A DNA stretch of 64,000 bases from Teredinibacter turnerae (GTDB lineage Bacteria; Pseudomonadota; Gammaproteobacteria; Pseudomonadales; Cellvibrionaceae): positions 186,001-250,000 of the forward strand of contig NZ_CP149817.1 of NCBI RefSeq assembly GCF_037935975.1, in the 5' to 3' direction. Positions 9,073 to 19,400 of this stretch are shown in pieces (the stretch's first letter is position 1; each line of letters begins with the position of its first letter). A program made the translations under genes and the position numbers. The notes below the pieces were generated by a model, which saw nothing but the letters and a program-made list of their open reading frames with translations, had not been told where the DNA came from and searched no databases.

Positions 9073-9939
9073 ATGAAAATAACGCTTGCCGCCATACCTT
9101 ATTATTGGCCCAGATCGGAAGTGGTCGATTTTTACGCGCGCCTGTGTCGGGCGAATATCGATGTGGTTTATCTGGGGGAATCCGTGTGCAGCAAGCGCTC
9201 TGAGATGACGCTCGATGACTGGTTGGCCATTGCTGCGGAGCTACAACGTGCGGGCAAAGAAGTTGTACTGACCAGTTTGGCGCTTATCACGGGGCGCAAT
9301 GAATTGCAGATGATGAAACGCATTTGCGCCCAAGGCTTACAGGTAGAGGCAAACGATACGGCCACTGTCCAGCGCCTGCATGAACTGGGGCAACCGTTTA
9401 TTTGTGGCTCCAGTATTAATATCTACAATGCACCCACCTTACAGTACTTCGTACGTTTAGGGATGAGGCGTTGGGTAGCACCCGTCGAGTTGGCGGGAAC
9501 GGATCTAGCGGCACTGCTTGCGCAAACAACACGTGCGAATTCGATAGAGACAGAAATTCTCGGCTGGGGAAAATTGCCTCTGGCCTATTCCGCGCGCTGC
9601 TATACCGCGCGGGCACATAACCGACCGAAAGACGCGTGTAAAAAAATATGCATCGATTACCCGCGGGGCATGGCGGTAACCTCGCAGGAGAATACAGCGC
9701 TATTTACGCTTAATGGCATTCAGACCCTGTCCGCAAGCCCGCAGGATTTACGCGCGTTGCTACCGCAAGTTCGCAGCGCCGGTGTCACCCATTTTAGAGT
9801 GGTACCGGAGCTGGATTTAAAGTTGTCCTTCTTTGACGCGCTGAAGGCCAATATCTCTGGCGATGCGCAACCGGTGACAATAACCAGCGATGCGTGTAAT
9901 GGGTATTGGTATGGGGTTGCGGGGATGACCCGCGAATAG
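9073..9939 (+). CDS. ubiV: UbiV, U32-family partner of UbiU
   Basis: Second 4Fe-4S U32 protein of the UbiUV heterodimer that adds hydroxyl groups to ubiquinone precursors under anoxia, using prephenate-derived oxygen. It is 288 aa, as expected. The cluster ligands are visible: Cys in 'GESVCSKRSEM' near residue 39, then the cluster 'ARCYTARAHNRPKDACKKIC' near residues 175-197. It is last in the ubiT-ubiU-ubiV operon, which suggests this organism respires, at least at times, with little or no oxygen. Confidence 0.95.
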   Translation: MKITLAAIPYYWPRSEVVDFYARLCRANIDVVYLGESVCSKRSEMTLDDWLAIAAELQRAGKEVVLTSLALITGRNELQMMKRICAQGLQVEANDTATVQRLHELGQPFICGSSINIYNAPTLQYFVRLGMRRWVAPVELAGTDLAALLAQTTRANSIETEILGWGKLPLAYSARCYTARAHNRPKDACKKICIDYPRGMAVTSQENTALFTLNGIQTLSASPQDLRALLPQVRSAGVTHFRVVPELDLKLSFFDALKANISGDAQPVTITSDACNGYWYGVAGMTRE

Positions 9940-9963
9940 TGGTTGGCTTCTAACATGACCTAA

Positions 9964-10511
9964 CTATCGATGCCGTAAACGCGCACCGTCGATTGCTGTA
10001 TTCCATACGATACCAAGAGACCCGTATTCAACCGTATCTTCCGAGAGTTTTTCTGATTGCCATTGCGCACGTAAACTCAGGTCGCGATGAAAATCCCATT
10101 GCCATGCGAACATAAGTTTCTGCGGATTTGTGCCGTTATTCACCAAGCCCGTTTGTTGTAAGAACTGCTGGTTTACTGCCGTTAGAAAATGATTTTTCAA
10201 TATCAGGTTATCAAATTGTACTGTCCATTGATGGTGTTGCGAGGCAATACCCAGTAACGCACGACTACCGCTATATTCCGCGTCTATTTGGCTGCTTTGG
10301 TTGTTGTCATCTGACAGCGTCCCATTGAGATTCGACACTATCCATTCAAGCTCTGCGAACATTCGAGTTTGAACGATAGTGTGCTCGATACTGGCAAAAG
10401 CGCCAAACAACTGTGTTTCACCGGTAAATCCGATATTTGCGGCTGAGGACACTATTGCCTTGGAGCCATGGGTATGCGCATTAGTATATCGGTCATCGCG
10501 TCGGTCTACGC
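9964..10511 (-). pseudogene. 3' remnant of an outer-membrane beta-barrel protein gene
   Basis: The minus-strand frame gives about 180 residues of alternating hydrophobic/polar strands ending in 'YGSLGIVWNTAI', the pattern of the C-terminal strands of an outer-membrane barrel (porin or export channel type). There is no signal peptide and the 5' end stops at the inserted palindromic element at 10512-10778; the apparent start codon lies inside that element's terminal repeat. I could not find the missing 5' part on the other side, where the matching frame hits a stop within about 20 codons. It is therefore called a truncated relic; the parent family is unknown. Confidence 0.6.
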
Positions 10512-10778
10512 TAGGGCCTGTTAACACTAATTCGATTCATTCTGTTGCGGTTAAAATTTCGCTATCAAGGCGTTTGGAGCGTAGTTTGGTTGTTCCAAAT
10601 GAGCGATAAACAACGCTGAGAGCGGGATTTTAGCCGCAACCCGCAGGGCTGGGCCTGTATTTCCAGGCTGATGCGTTATTTTTCGCTCGTTTAGCCCGCT
10701 AAACAACGCCAAAAATGCCTTTCATCCTGAAAATACAGGCTCCAGCAGAGCGAATTGAATTAGTGTTAACAGGCCCTA
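10512..10778. mobile_element. 267-bp MITE-like palindromic element, copy 1
   Basis: Non-coding element with perfect 21-bp terminal inverted repeats (AGGGCCTGTTAACACTAATTC at 10513-10533 and its complement at 10757-10777), bounded by TA on both sides, which fits a TA target duplication. Inside are two further inverted-repeat pairs (GTTGCGGYTAAAAT with ATTTTAGCCGCAAC; GCCTGTATTT with AAATACAGGC), so a strand folds into a multi-arm structure. A copy of identical length and almost identical sequence lies at 46833-47099, and an end-only derivative at 58312-58344. No transposase is encoded, so mobilisation in trans is inferred. Confidence 0.85.
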
Positions 10779-12057
10779 ACCACATTGTGCGCGAGCAGGC
10801 CCGCCGGTTGTCGAGTGGTTATTCTTGTTGAGGAAAAACTTCTTATTGTCCGGTTCACCAAAATGCCAAATAAATCGAAACCAGGATGGTGCTTGGAGGA
10901 GTAGGTCGCACACTTAATTTAGTTAGTGCTGTTGCCAAATTCAAAATTGCTTTCTATAGAGCGCAGAATATAGAACATGGACGTGTGATGGATTTGCACA
11001 GATGTCAGGCTGTTTTCTTATCCGCGTTATGATTTACAAAAATCAAATATTGGTAAGCCTAAGATTAAAACAGAAGTATGTGTATATAGGAACCTCATTG
11101 ACCTAGTGATACGGCTTACAGGAATTTAACGTGAGTAGGCGCGTGAGCGCAACACCCTCAGGTTGAATTCCTGAAAGCCCCGTAGCACCCACGGTCATAA
11201 AGGCGCGGCCTGCGGCGATCATTTGTGGCGTTGCCTTTCTTATTAAGGACTAAGGCCATTATTTGCGAAAGGCGCCTAACAACTAATCGCGGCAGGTCGC
11301 GCAGCGAAATTACTAGGTTAACAAGAGGTTCCTATTAATAATTTAAAGATTAGGGTGGTGGTTAATCCATATGCGCCGGGGTGGAAAAATTAATACACGC
11401 GTATGAATATAGGGTAAATAATTTAAGCGCCAAAAATGAGTTTTCAATATATTTGCGAATAATTTGGTGTGTTAGTTGCTCTGTCATTCCCGCCAGATAG
11501 TAAATCCGCCCAAATAAATGCGTGCCTATTGGGTATTGTCTCTAGAATCTTCTGTTTGGCAGTTTATATTATTTTGCGGTGATAATAGTGTGCTCATCAA
11601 GTGAACATGTGCACCAATAGAATACGGATTTTATCGGTTTATCTAACATTTCACCTAACTGTCATGGTGATGTGATTGTCACTGCGGTCACCAAGTCGTG
11701 ACACCTGTGGATGTGCTTTTGGTTAGACGTATTTAGATCTTGTGTTGAACAGAGGCGATATTTGTCACGGCGACTGCCTTAAGGCAGACGTCAGTTTACG
11801 AATCTCGTGTGTTGCAGAGATCAGCTTTTAACTGGAGCGTGATGGCTCGCAATATTGGCTGTTAATTTCGGGTGAATGCAATGAAAAATGATGTTTCCAG
11901 TTTTTCACCCGCAGTGTAAGTGTAGTTTTATGAAAGGCTTAGACGGCAGTGAGTTTTGACGCTGAAGGTCAATACAAACCGCCACCGATGTGTTTTCGCC
12001 GAGGTATGGCCAGATGTCGTTTCTAACGGAGTGGTAACGAAAATGGTGATGTTTTTT
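10779..12057. other. Noncoding region, about 1.28 kb
   Basis: No convincing gene. AT-rich stretches with one MITE-like element inside (11087-11334). A short open frame on the minus strand next to the palindromic element (about 40 codons, 10780-10910) has no start or recognisable product. An open frame at 11956-12381 (+) is antisense to the membrane protein gene and is not believed. TTTGTCAC occurs at 11761-11768. Confidence 0.6.
11087..11334. mobile_element. Second MITE-like element (~248 bp), unrelated to the first
   Basis: Imperfect terminal inverted repeats: TAGGAACCTCATTGACCTAG at 11087-11106 pairs with CTAGGTTAACAAGAGGTTCC at 11313-11332, with a 2-base offset. It is flanked by TA (11087-11088 and 11333-11334). 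Inside, CAGGAATTTAAC (near 11119) pairs with GTTGAATTCCTG (near 11162), and GGCGTTGCCTTTC pairs with GCGAAAGGCGCC. No coding capacity. Only one copy is in the window, so mobility is inferred from structure alone. Confidence 0.55.
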
Positions 12058-12585
12058 TTAAAGGCTTTGCGTGAGATTTTCCTTTGTATACTCAATGCTG
12101 CGTGCGCGGTAGATGTCCCAGAAAAGCGCTATTCGAGCGGTAAAAAATCCGAAGAAAATACCATTAAAGAATGCAAAGATAGATATAAAGGTAATGGTTT
12201 GCGCAAGCTCTGGCTTGAGTGCCGATATTGCGCCGTGAATATATTTAACGGTAAAAATGCACAGTATTATTATCAGTGGTGTGAAACTCCCTTTTATCTC
12301 AAATCGCTTTTCCTCTGGAAGATAAATGATTCCATCAGCAATTCTAGACTTCCTCACATAACCCCATGCGCAAGTGGCTGACACTATCGCAATTCCTAAG
12401 CCTCGTCCGTCAGCGCTGAAGTGCAGAACTGTATCCACTGCTGAGTACAAGCTCATCAACACGGGTAGTATAAATGGCACTGCGAGTGGAGGTTTGCGTG
12501 TTCTGGTTTGTGAAAATCCGAGCGCGAGCAAGGTGACAAACAGAACGTAAACCCATACTGGTGTCTTCGTTAGTAGTTCCATCAT
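12058..12585 (-). CDS. Hypothetical integral membrane protein, DUF6622-like
   Basis: A 175-aa protein with about four to five hydrophobic helices (VYVLFVTLLALGF, AVPFILPVLMSLYSAV, LGIAIVSATCAWGYV, TPLIIILCIFTVKYI, ITFISIFAFFNGIFFGFFTA). The N-terminus 'LLTKTPVWVYVLFVTLLALG' resembles small bacterial inner-membrane proteins that I associate with DUF6622; the function is unknown. GGAGAG lies just upstream of ATG 12585. It points away from the PKS gene across about 850 bases of AT-rich DNA. Confidence 0.75.
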   Translation of the reverse strand: MMELLTKTPVWVYVLFVTLLALGFSQTRTRKPPLAVPFILPVLMSLYSAVDTVLHFSADGRGLGIAIVSATCAWGYVRKSRIADGIIYLPEEKRFEIKGSFTPLIIILCIFTVKYIHGAISALKPELAQTITFISIFAFFNGIFFGFFTARIALFWDIYRARSIEYTKENLTQSL

Positions 12586-12599
12586 TTTATTTACTCTCC

Positions 12600-13431
12600 A
12601 AAAATCTCCAAAAAGTCATTTTTAGGCGAATCTAATCGTCACTGTTCTCTGTCGTCTGGCATTTGCGTATTAGTGATGTAGGGCTTTTTTTGGTTGAGGT
12701 CGCCCTCTTATTACTGATTAGAATTTTTTTAGATATACCTGTCAATGAAAAATAGTTTTTTTATTGATGTTTATGTGACGTTGTTTTATCTCGAATATTT
12801 TCAGAATTAATAAAGGGTGCGGTTTTCGCTTCATTTTCAGCTTCTTTTGAGTTGTGTAATATTTTGTGATTAGAAATTTTGCGTTTGCCATTCTTTTGCT
12901 GCTGGATTAGGTGTTGGTAATATCGGTGATATTTTTGTGTTCACTTTCAATGCGGTCGATTTGTTTTGGTGATTTTGTGGTGCATTTTTAATGTTTTATT
13001 TAGCTGGTGTGAAAATTAATTCGACAATAAAAGTGCTGTTTTTTAAGGGTTAAATTTAGGTTTTATTAATATGCCTGTATATTTTTGTGATCTTTTATTA
13101 ATGTTTAACATGTGATTTGTCACGGTGAAAGAAAAAGTAGTTTTTTATCACTCTTCTGTCACCAGCGCGTTAATAGGCTTGTTTACACAGTATCGGTAAG
13201 TCCCTAGTTTTTTAGATGCGTAAATTCGTGGCAACACTTTTCGTTGTCCATTTCCAAGTTGCAAATCCAAATCGTTAGTGGTGAAAAACAGTTGTGATGT
13301 TATGTGGCACAGGGTTTGAGTGGTAAACCTGTGATCACAGGATTCGGCAGCAATAGATTGTTTTTTTGCAGGTGACCTTTGGAGTTGTTTGTCTTAAACC
13401 AGACTTTTAAGCAGTGGCAAAGGAATTTTGT
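12600..13431. other. AT-rich divergent intergenic region upstream of PKS
   Basis: About 830 bases with poly-T tracts and no plausible gene. It should hold the promoter of the PKS operon and a long 5' leader. The only structured signal I can point to is the TGTCAC-type direct repeat at 13146-13163 and a single TTTGTCACGG at 13116-13125. Confidence 0.6.
13146..13179 (+). promoter_or_regulatory. Candidate response-regulator operator and promoter of the PKS operon
   Basis: TATCACT (13146-13152) and TGTCACC (13157-13163) form a direct repeat with 11-bp period, the spacing bound by OmpR/PhoB-type dimers. TAGGCT follows at 13174, 10 bases after the second half-site, the same geometry as the sites at 25671 and 28228, although this -10 is a poor match. 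Start of the PKS is 286 bases downstream of the first half-site. Confidence 0.45.
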
Positions 13432-16400
13432 ATGGACCAGAAAATGCCTGGCATCGCTTCAGAAGATGCTAACGTGAAGAATACGACCTTAAGTAACGGC
13501 GCGACAGAAATCGCGATTATCGGCATGGGATGTCGATTCCCCAAAGACATCACTAACCCAGATAACTTTTGGGACAGTCTGTTAAATGGCGTTGACGGTA
13601 TTTCCGATGTACCGCAAAAGCGTTGGGATGTTAGAAAATTTTATGATGAAGACAAGTCTAAGCCCGGTAAAATGTATACCAAACAGGCGGGTTTTCTCAG
13701 TCAGGACCTTGAAGAATACGACCCGCTGTTTTTTGGCATATCGCCACGGGAAGCCGATGTCATTGACCCAATGCAGCGCTTGCTGATGGAGGTCGCCTGG
13801 GAAGCTGTGGAACATGCAGGGTTAACTGCAGAAAAATTAAAAGCCGTTAAGACCGGTGTTTTTGTTGGTGGTTTTGCACTGGATAACAAAGTCATTCAAC
13901 TGGATTACGACAACCGCAGTATCATCAATCCTACCTCGGCCGTGGGTATAACTCTGGCGCTGTTATCCAACCGATTGTCCTATGTGTTTGATTTGACTGG
14001 GCCGAGTCTGTCGATAGATACCGCATGCTCCAGTTCTATGGTGGCAACCCATTACGCTATCCAGAGTATGCGCAACGGCGACTGTGAAATGGCGATGGTT
14101 GGCGGCGCCAATACCATGCTCACGCCAGGGTACCCCGTGGCAATGTGCAAAGGGCAATTCTTATCACACCACGCGCGATGCAAGGCATTCTCAAACGATG
14201 CTGCGGGTTACGTGCGTGCTGAAGGTGCAGGTATCCTCATATTAAAACCGCTTGAGAAAGCAAAAGCAGACGGCGACGTCATTCACGCGGTAATTATCGA
14301 GTCCGGGGTTAACCAGGACGGCGGCCAGACCAACGGTATTTCGTTGCCTAACCCGGTCGCTCAGGAAGCGCTTATTAAGGAAGTGTATGCACGCGCAGGT
14401 GTGTCTCCCAAAGCGCTGAGCTACATGGAGGCGCATGGCACAGGCACTAAAGCGGGCGACCCAATCGAGTTGAAAGCGATTACCCGCGCGATGGGTGATC
14501 GCGCCGTTGAAGATACTTGCTACGTGGGTTCGGTAAAATCCAATATCGGGCATATGGAGGCCTGTTCTGCCGTTGCAGGCATTATGAAAGCAGCGCTGAC
14601 GGCGAAGAATAAACGCATTCCTCCCAACCTGCATTTCAATACACCCAACGAAGCGATACCTTTTGATGAAATTCCATTAAAAGTCCCGACCGCGTGTATC
14701 GAACTTGATAAAGATCGTGAACATTTTGTCGGCGTCAATTCATTTGGTTATGGCGGTACCAACGGACACGTGCTTTTGCGCTCTCCCAAAGCGGATGAGG
14801 TGATTCCTTTTACAGCGAAAACCGATAAGGAAGGCAATTATCTGGTGCCGATTTCGGCGAAGAGCACGGCGGCGCTGGCAGATTTGGCCAAGCGTTACGC
14901 GCTCTTCCTGCAGCAGGATATGGCCGGTGCGAACCAATACGTGATGGAAGATATTATCTACTCACTGGCGGAGCGACGCACCCAGCATCCATACCGTCTG
15001 GTCTTTCGCGTAGCCAGTAAAAACGCGTTATTGCAGGCATTGCTAGACTATGCGGATGGCAAAATCAGCGAAGATATGGTGGAAGGTAAATCGCTCAGTG
15101 GCAGCAATAAAAAAACCTGCTTTGTCTTTTCCGGTATGGGTCCGCAGTGGTGGAAAATGGGGCAGGAGCTCTACAAAACCGAGCCGGTGTACCGCGACGA
15201 GGTAGACAAAATCGACAGTGTCTTCAAGGACATCATTGGTTGGTCCATTCTTGAAGAAATGATGAAAGACGAAGACGCGTCGCAGATGGAGATGACCACT
15301 ATTGCCCAGCCGGCGAACTTTGTTATTCAGGCCGGCTTGGCCAAACTCTGGCAAACCTGGGGCGTGGAACCTGATTGCGTAATCGGACACAGTGTCGGCG
15401 AAGTGAGTTCAGCCTATATCTCAGGAGCAATAAGCCTGGAAGAAGCGGTAGTCGTCAGCGCCAAGCGCAGTGCACAACAAAAACGTTGCGCAGGAATGGG
15501 CGGGGCAATGCTGGCGGTTGGACTGTCAGAAGCGGATGCACTAAAACGTATCGCGGACTGTAAAGCCGTGAGCATAGCAGCCATCAATTCCTATTCTGCG
15601 GTAACGCTCTCTGGCGATGTCAAAGAACTGGAAGCAGTCGCGGCGGTGCTGTCTGACGAAGGCGTTTTCAACCGGTTCCTGAAAGTGGATATCGCCTACC
15701 ACTCTGCGCAAATGGATCCAGTACTGGACGACCTGAAGGCCGACCTCGCCGACCTTCAGCCAAAAGAAACCCAATTACCGCTATTTTCAACGGTAACCGG
15801 CAAGCTGATCGATGGCAAAGCGATCGACGCGCAGTATTGGGCGGATAACGTACGCGATCCGGTACGATTTGTACAAGGCATCGAAGCGGTACTGGAAAGC
15901 GGCGACTATCATTTTATCGAAGTTGGCCCACACCCGGTTCTGCGCAATTCCGTTAAAGAATGTCTCGATGCCCGCGGTGTCAGTAACTCGGCGATCGTGA
16001 GTACCCTCAATCGAAAAATGCCGGAACAGGCGCATTTCTATCAAGCGGTCGCGTCTTTCCATACAGCAGGCGGAAAAATCGCCTGGCATAATTTTTTCGC
16101 CGAAGGTGGACAATTTATTCCTTTGCCGCTCTATCCTTGGCAGCGTGAACACTACTGGCATGAAACTGAAATCTCCATCGAGAAGCGAATTGGACGCTCC
16201 GGCTACGTCTATTTGAACGAACTGGTGCGCTCACCTATTCCCGCGTGGAAGATGGAAGTTAACAAATACATGATCCCTTACCTGGAGGATCACCAGGTAG
16301 AAAACATGGTGGTGTTCCCGGGTGCCGGCTATATCGATATTGCATTGGCCTTGCACGAGGAGCAGTTTAAAGAGCTTTCCTGCTCTTTGGAGAATGTAAA

Positions 16401-19400
16401 AATTCTCAAGATGCTGGCGGTTCAGCCAGGTCAGGTACCAGTAATCCAGTCTTCTATCGACCCGGAAAGTCGTGAGTTCCGTATTTATAGCCGCGATCAG
16501 AGTTCAGAAGTCGCAAACTGGATGCTGCACGCTTCTGGCAGTGTCAACCCGGGCACTATTCGCTCGGAAGCCACGAGCCTTGATATTTCAGCACTGCGTG
16601 AAGAAATGCACAAAGAGCTGGATGTTGCTACGTTTTATAGTGAACTCGATGAGCGCGGTCTTTCTTATGGCCATTACTTCCAGCCGATCCGAAAAATTTC
16701 TCGCAGCAGCCACTCCGTACTCGCGGAAATTGAACCTGTCATGGAAGTGCTGGCAGGCGCTAAAGATTACTTGTTACACCCGACCATTCTGGATGCGAGT
16801 TTTCAGTCGCTTATTGCGTTGCTCGACTCTGATCAGCCCTACGTTCCTGTCAGTTTCGAACGTATGGATTTCTTCCGCTCACCGCGCCGGAGCTGTCTGA
16901 GCTACGGAAAAATAACCCATCGCGACGAACGTGCAATTACCTGTGATATTCAATTGCTCGATGAAATGGGCAACGTTTTGGTAGACATTCGCAACCTGGT
17001 GTGCAACGCCATAGGCGCAGGTTCCGATGCCGATGCGGCCATGGAAAAGTGGCTGTACGAATTCGAGTGGAATGAGGCGGAAAGTGCAGCGAGTGACGCG
17101 CAGTTGAGTTCGGATTTACAGGTTTTGCTGCTGGCCAAAGATGATGCTCTGTCATCAGCCATAGTTAGCCAACTGGATGAACTGGGAGTTAACTATGCAT
17201 TGTTTACCGAGGCGAGAGCCTACAAAAAAACCGGGATCAATAAAGTTGCAGTGAATCCAGGGGATGAGAGTCAACTGAAAAAAGCCCTGGCTGTTGTCAA
17301 CTACATGTCGATAAACCGGGTTATTGATTTGTGGAGTACCGATGTCCTGAGTGAGGCAGATTGCAACACTGAGAACACCACCTTACACGCGATGAAAATG
17401 CGCAATATGCTGAGCGCGATGGAAGGTCAAACTCAGCAAATGGACTGGATTAAGGTTACTCGCGCGGCCCAGTCGATGCCAAGTAAACTGGGTGCACAAA
17501 ACATTGCCATATCGCCGGTGTTAGGTCTTGGCCCCATTGTGGTTAACGAGTTTAACCATATCCTTTGCCGCATGGTGGATCTCGATTATCCGGGGGACGT
17601 CGCGGTGGAAGCGCAAATGCTTATTGCCGAGTTGTGTGATGAAAGCCGGGAAAGTGAAGTGGTATATCGGGGCGGTAGCCGATTTCTGCGCCGTGTTAAA
17701 CGCTACGAGGCTGATACCGAGTCTACCGATAAAGTTAGTTTGGAAAGCAGTGCCCCATTGCTCGCCAAACCCGCGACCGCTGCCAGCGAAGAAGCGTTTG
17801 AGTTTTTCGAAACTGAACGCTTTGCCGTAACGGATGATGCTGTGGAAGTCGCTGTGAGTCAGCTGTCTCTGGATGAAGGGAACATTCTCTACAGCGAATA
17901 CCCGGGTGAAGCCAAGCTAACATACAGCTGCAGCGGTAAGGTGGTTAACGCCGGGCCTGCCAGTAGCTATCGGATCGGTGACGAGGTGTTCGCATTGAAC
18001 ACCGAAGGTCAGTTGAGCAATTATTTGACGCTAGGTGAAGGTGCTTTGGTTGCAAAGCCGAACGGCAGCTATGTAAATCTAATGGCCTTTACCTGCGCAT
18101 TTTACAGTTTGCGCAAGCTGGCGAATATCAGTGTGGGCGAGAGTGTGTTGATCCATGACGCAGACACCGATTTCGGATATGCGGCCGCTGCGATTGCTTC
18201 GGCAATGGGAGCGCAAGTTTATGTGACGACTGGGCAGGATTACAAAAACCTCAGCACAATTTTCAGCGCACTGAATATCGTCGCAGCGATGGATAAAAAT
18301 TCACTGGACTTTGTCGATGAACTGCACGGATACACTTCCGGTAAGGGTGTTGACCTGGTATTAAACTGCGCCTCCGGGGACGTGCGCGAAAAAGGCTTCT
18401 CTGTGTTGGCCAGCTGCGGTCGAATGATCGATATTGCTACTAAGGCAAATGTAAATCAACGCAAAGTTCCTGCACATGTCACGGCGCTTAATTACCAATA
18501 CAGCTCGGTGCATTTTGGAACATGGATTACGCTGCAGCCAGCTATGGTACGCCTGTGTGCGAAGGAAGTGGTGTCATGGCTACAAGATGCTGATATTCCC
18601 GCTAAACCGTTGGTCAACTTCTCCGCTGGTGAATTAAGCTCGGCGCTGGAAAAAATGGAGGAAATGCACTCCCGCGATCACGAGGCGCAGGTCACGCTAA
18701 CCTTTACAGACCAGAAGCTGGACGCGCGTATAACCAAAATGCGCAGCTGGCTTGCACCACAGGCAAGTTATGTTATCTCCGGTGGTACCAAAGGCTTTGG
18801 TCTGACCGTTGCTGAACAGCTGGCGGCCTATGGCGCAAAACAAGTGGTGTTACTGAGTCGCAGTGGTGCGAATTCAGAAGAAGCAACCAGCGCGATAAAG
18901 CGTATTGAAGATTTGGGGTGCAAAGTGGCTGTCGAAGCCGTCGACATCGCAGATACTGCTGCGGTTACCGCCACCGTTAAAAAATTCGATACACCTGAAC
19001 TCCCGATTAAAGGCGTTTTCCACTGCGCCGGTGTACTTGATGACGGGCCGCTACTGGCGATGGATGAAGCACGGTTTACCCGTGTTATCGAACCGAAAAT
19101 GGCGGGTGCATGGAATCTACACCACGCAACTTTGAACCTGGCACATTCGGAAATTGAGCTGTTTGTGTTGTTCTCATCGGTGTCGTCAATGATGGGTAAC
19201 CCACAACAGGCCAACTACGTTGTGGCTAACTCCTTCTTTGATAATTTCGCCTACTATCGCCGTGCCCAGGATCTACCCTCAACCGTTATCAACTGGGGTG
19301 CGCTGGCCGAAACTGGTATGGTCGCGCGCAGTAAAGGCGTGAAGGACATTCTGCAAAGTCAGGGTATTTACGGACTGAGCAACGCCTACGCTCTGCAGCA

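Noticed and set aside
10512-10778. Palindromic element as a complete insertion sequence
   Set aside because: Only 267 bp and no transposase frame; it can only be a non-autonomous element.
11087-11334. GCGCCTAACAA inside the second MITE-like element as an attC core
   Set aside because: No matching GTTAGGC partner core was found at a suitable distance.
11956-12381. Plus-strand open frame of 141 codons
   Set aside because: It is antisense to a membrane protein gene with a good ribosome site and has no protein-like features.
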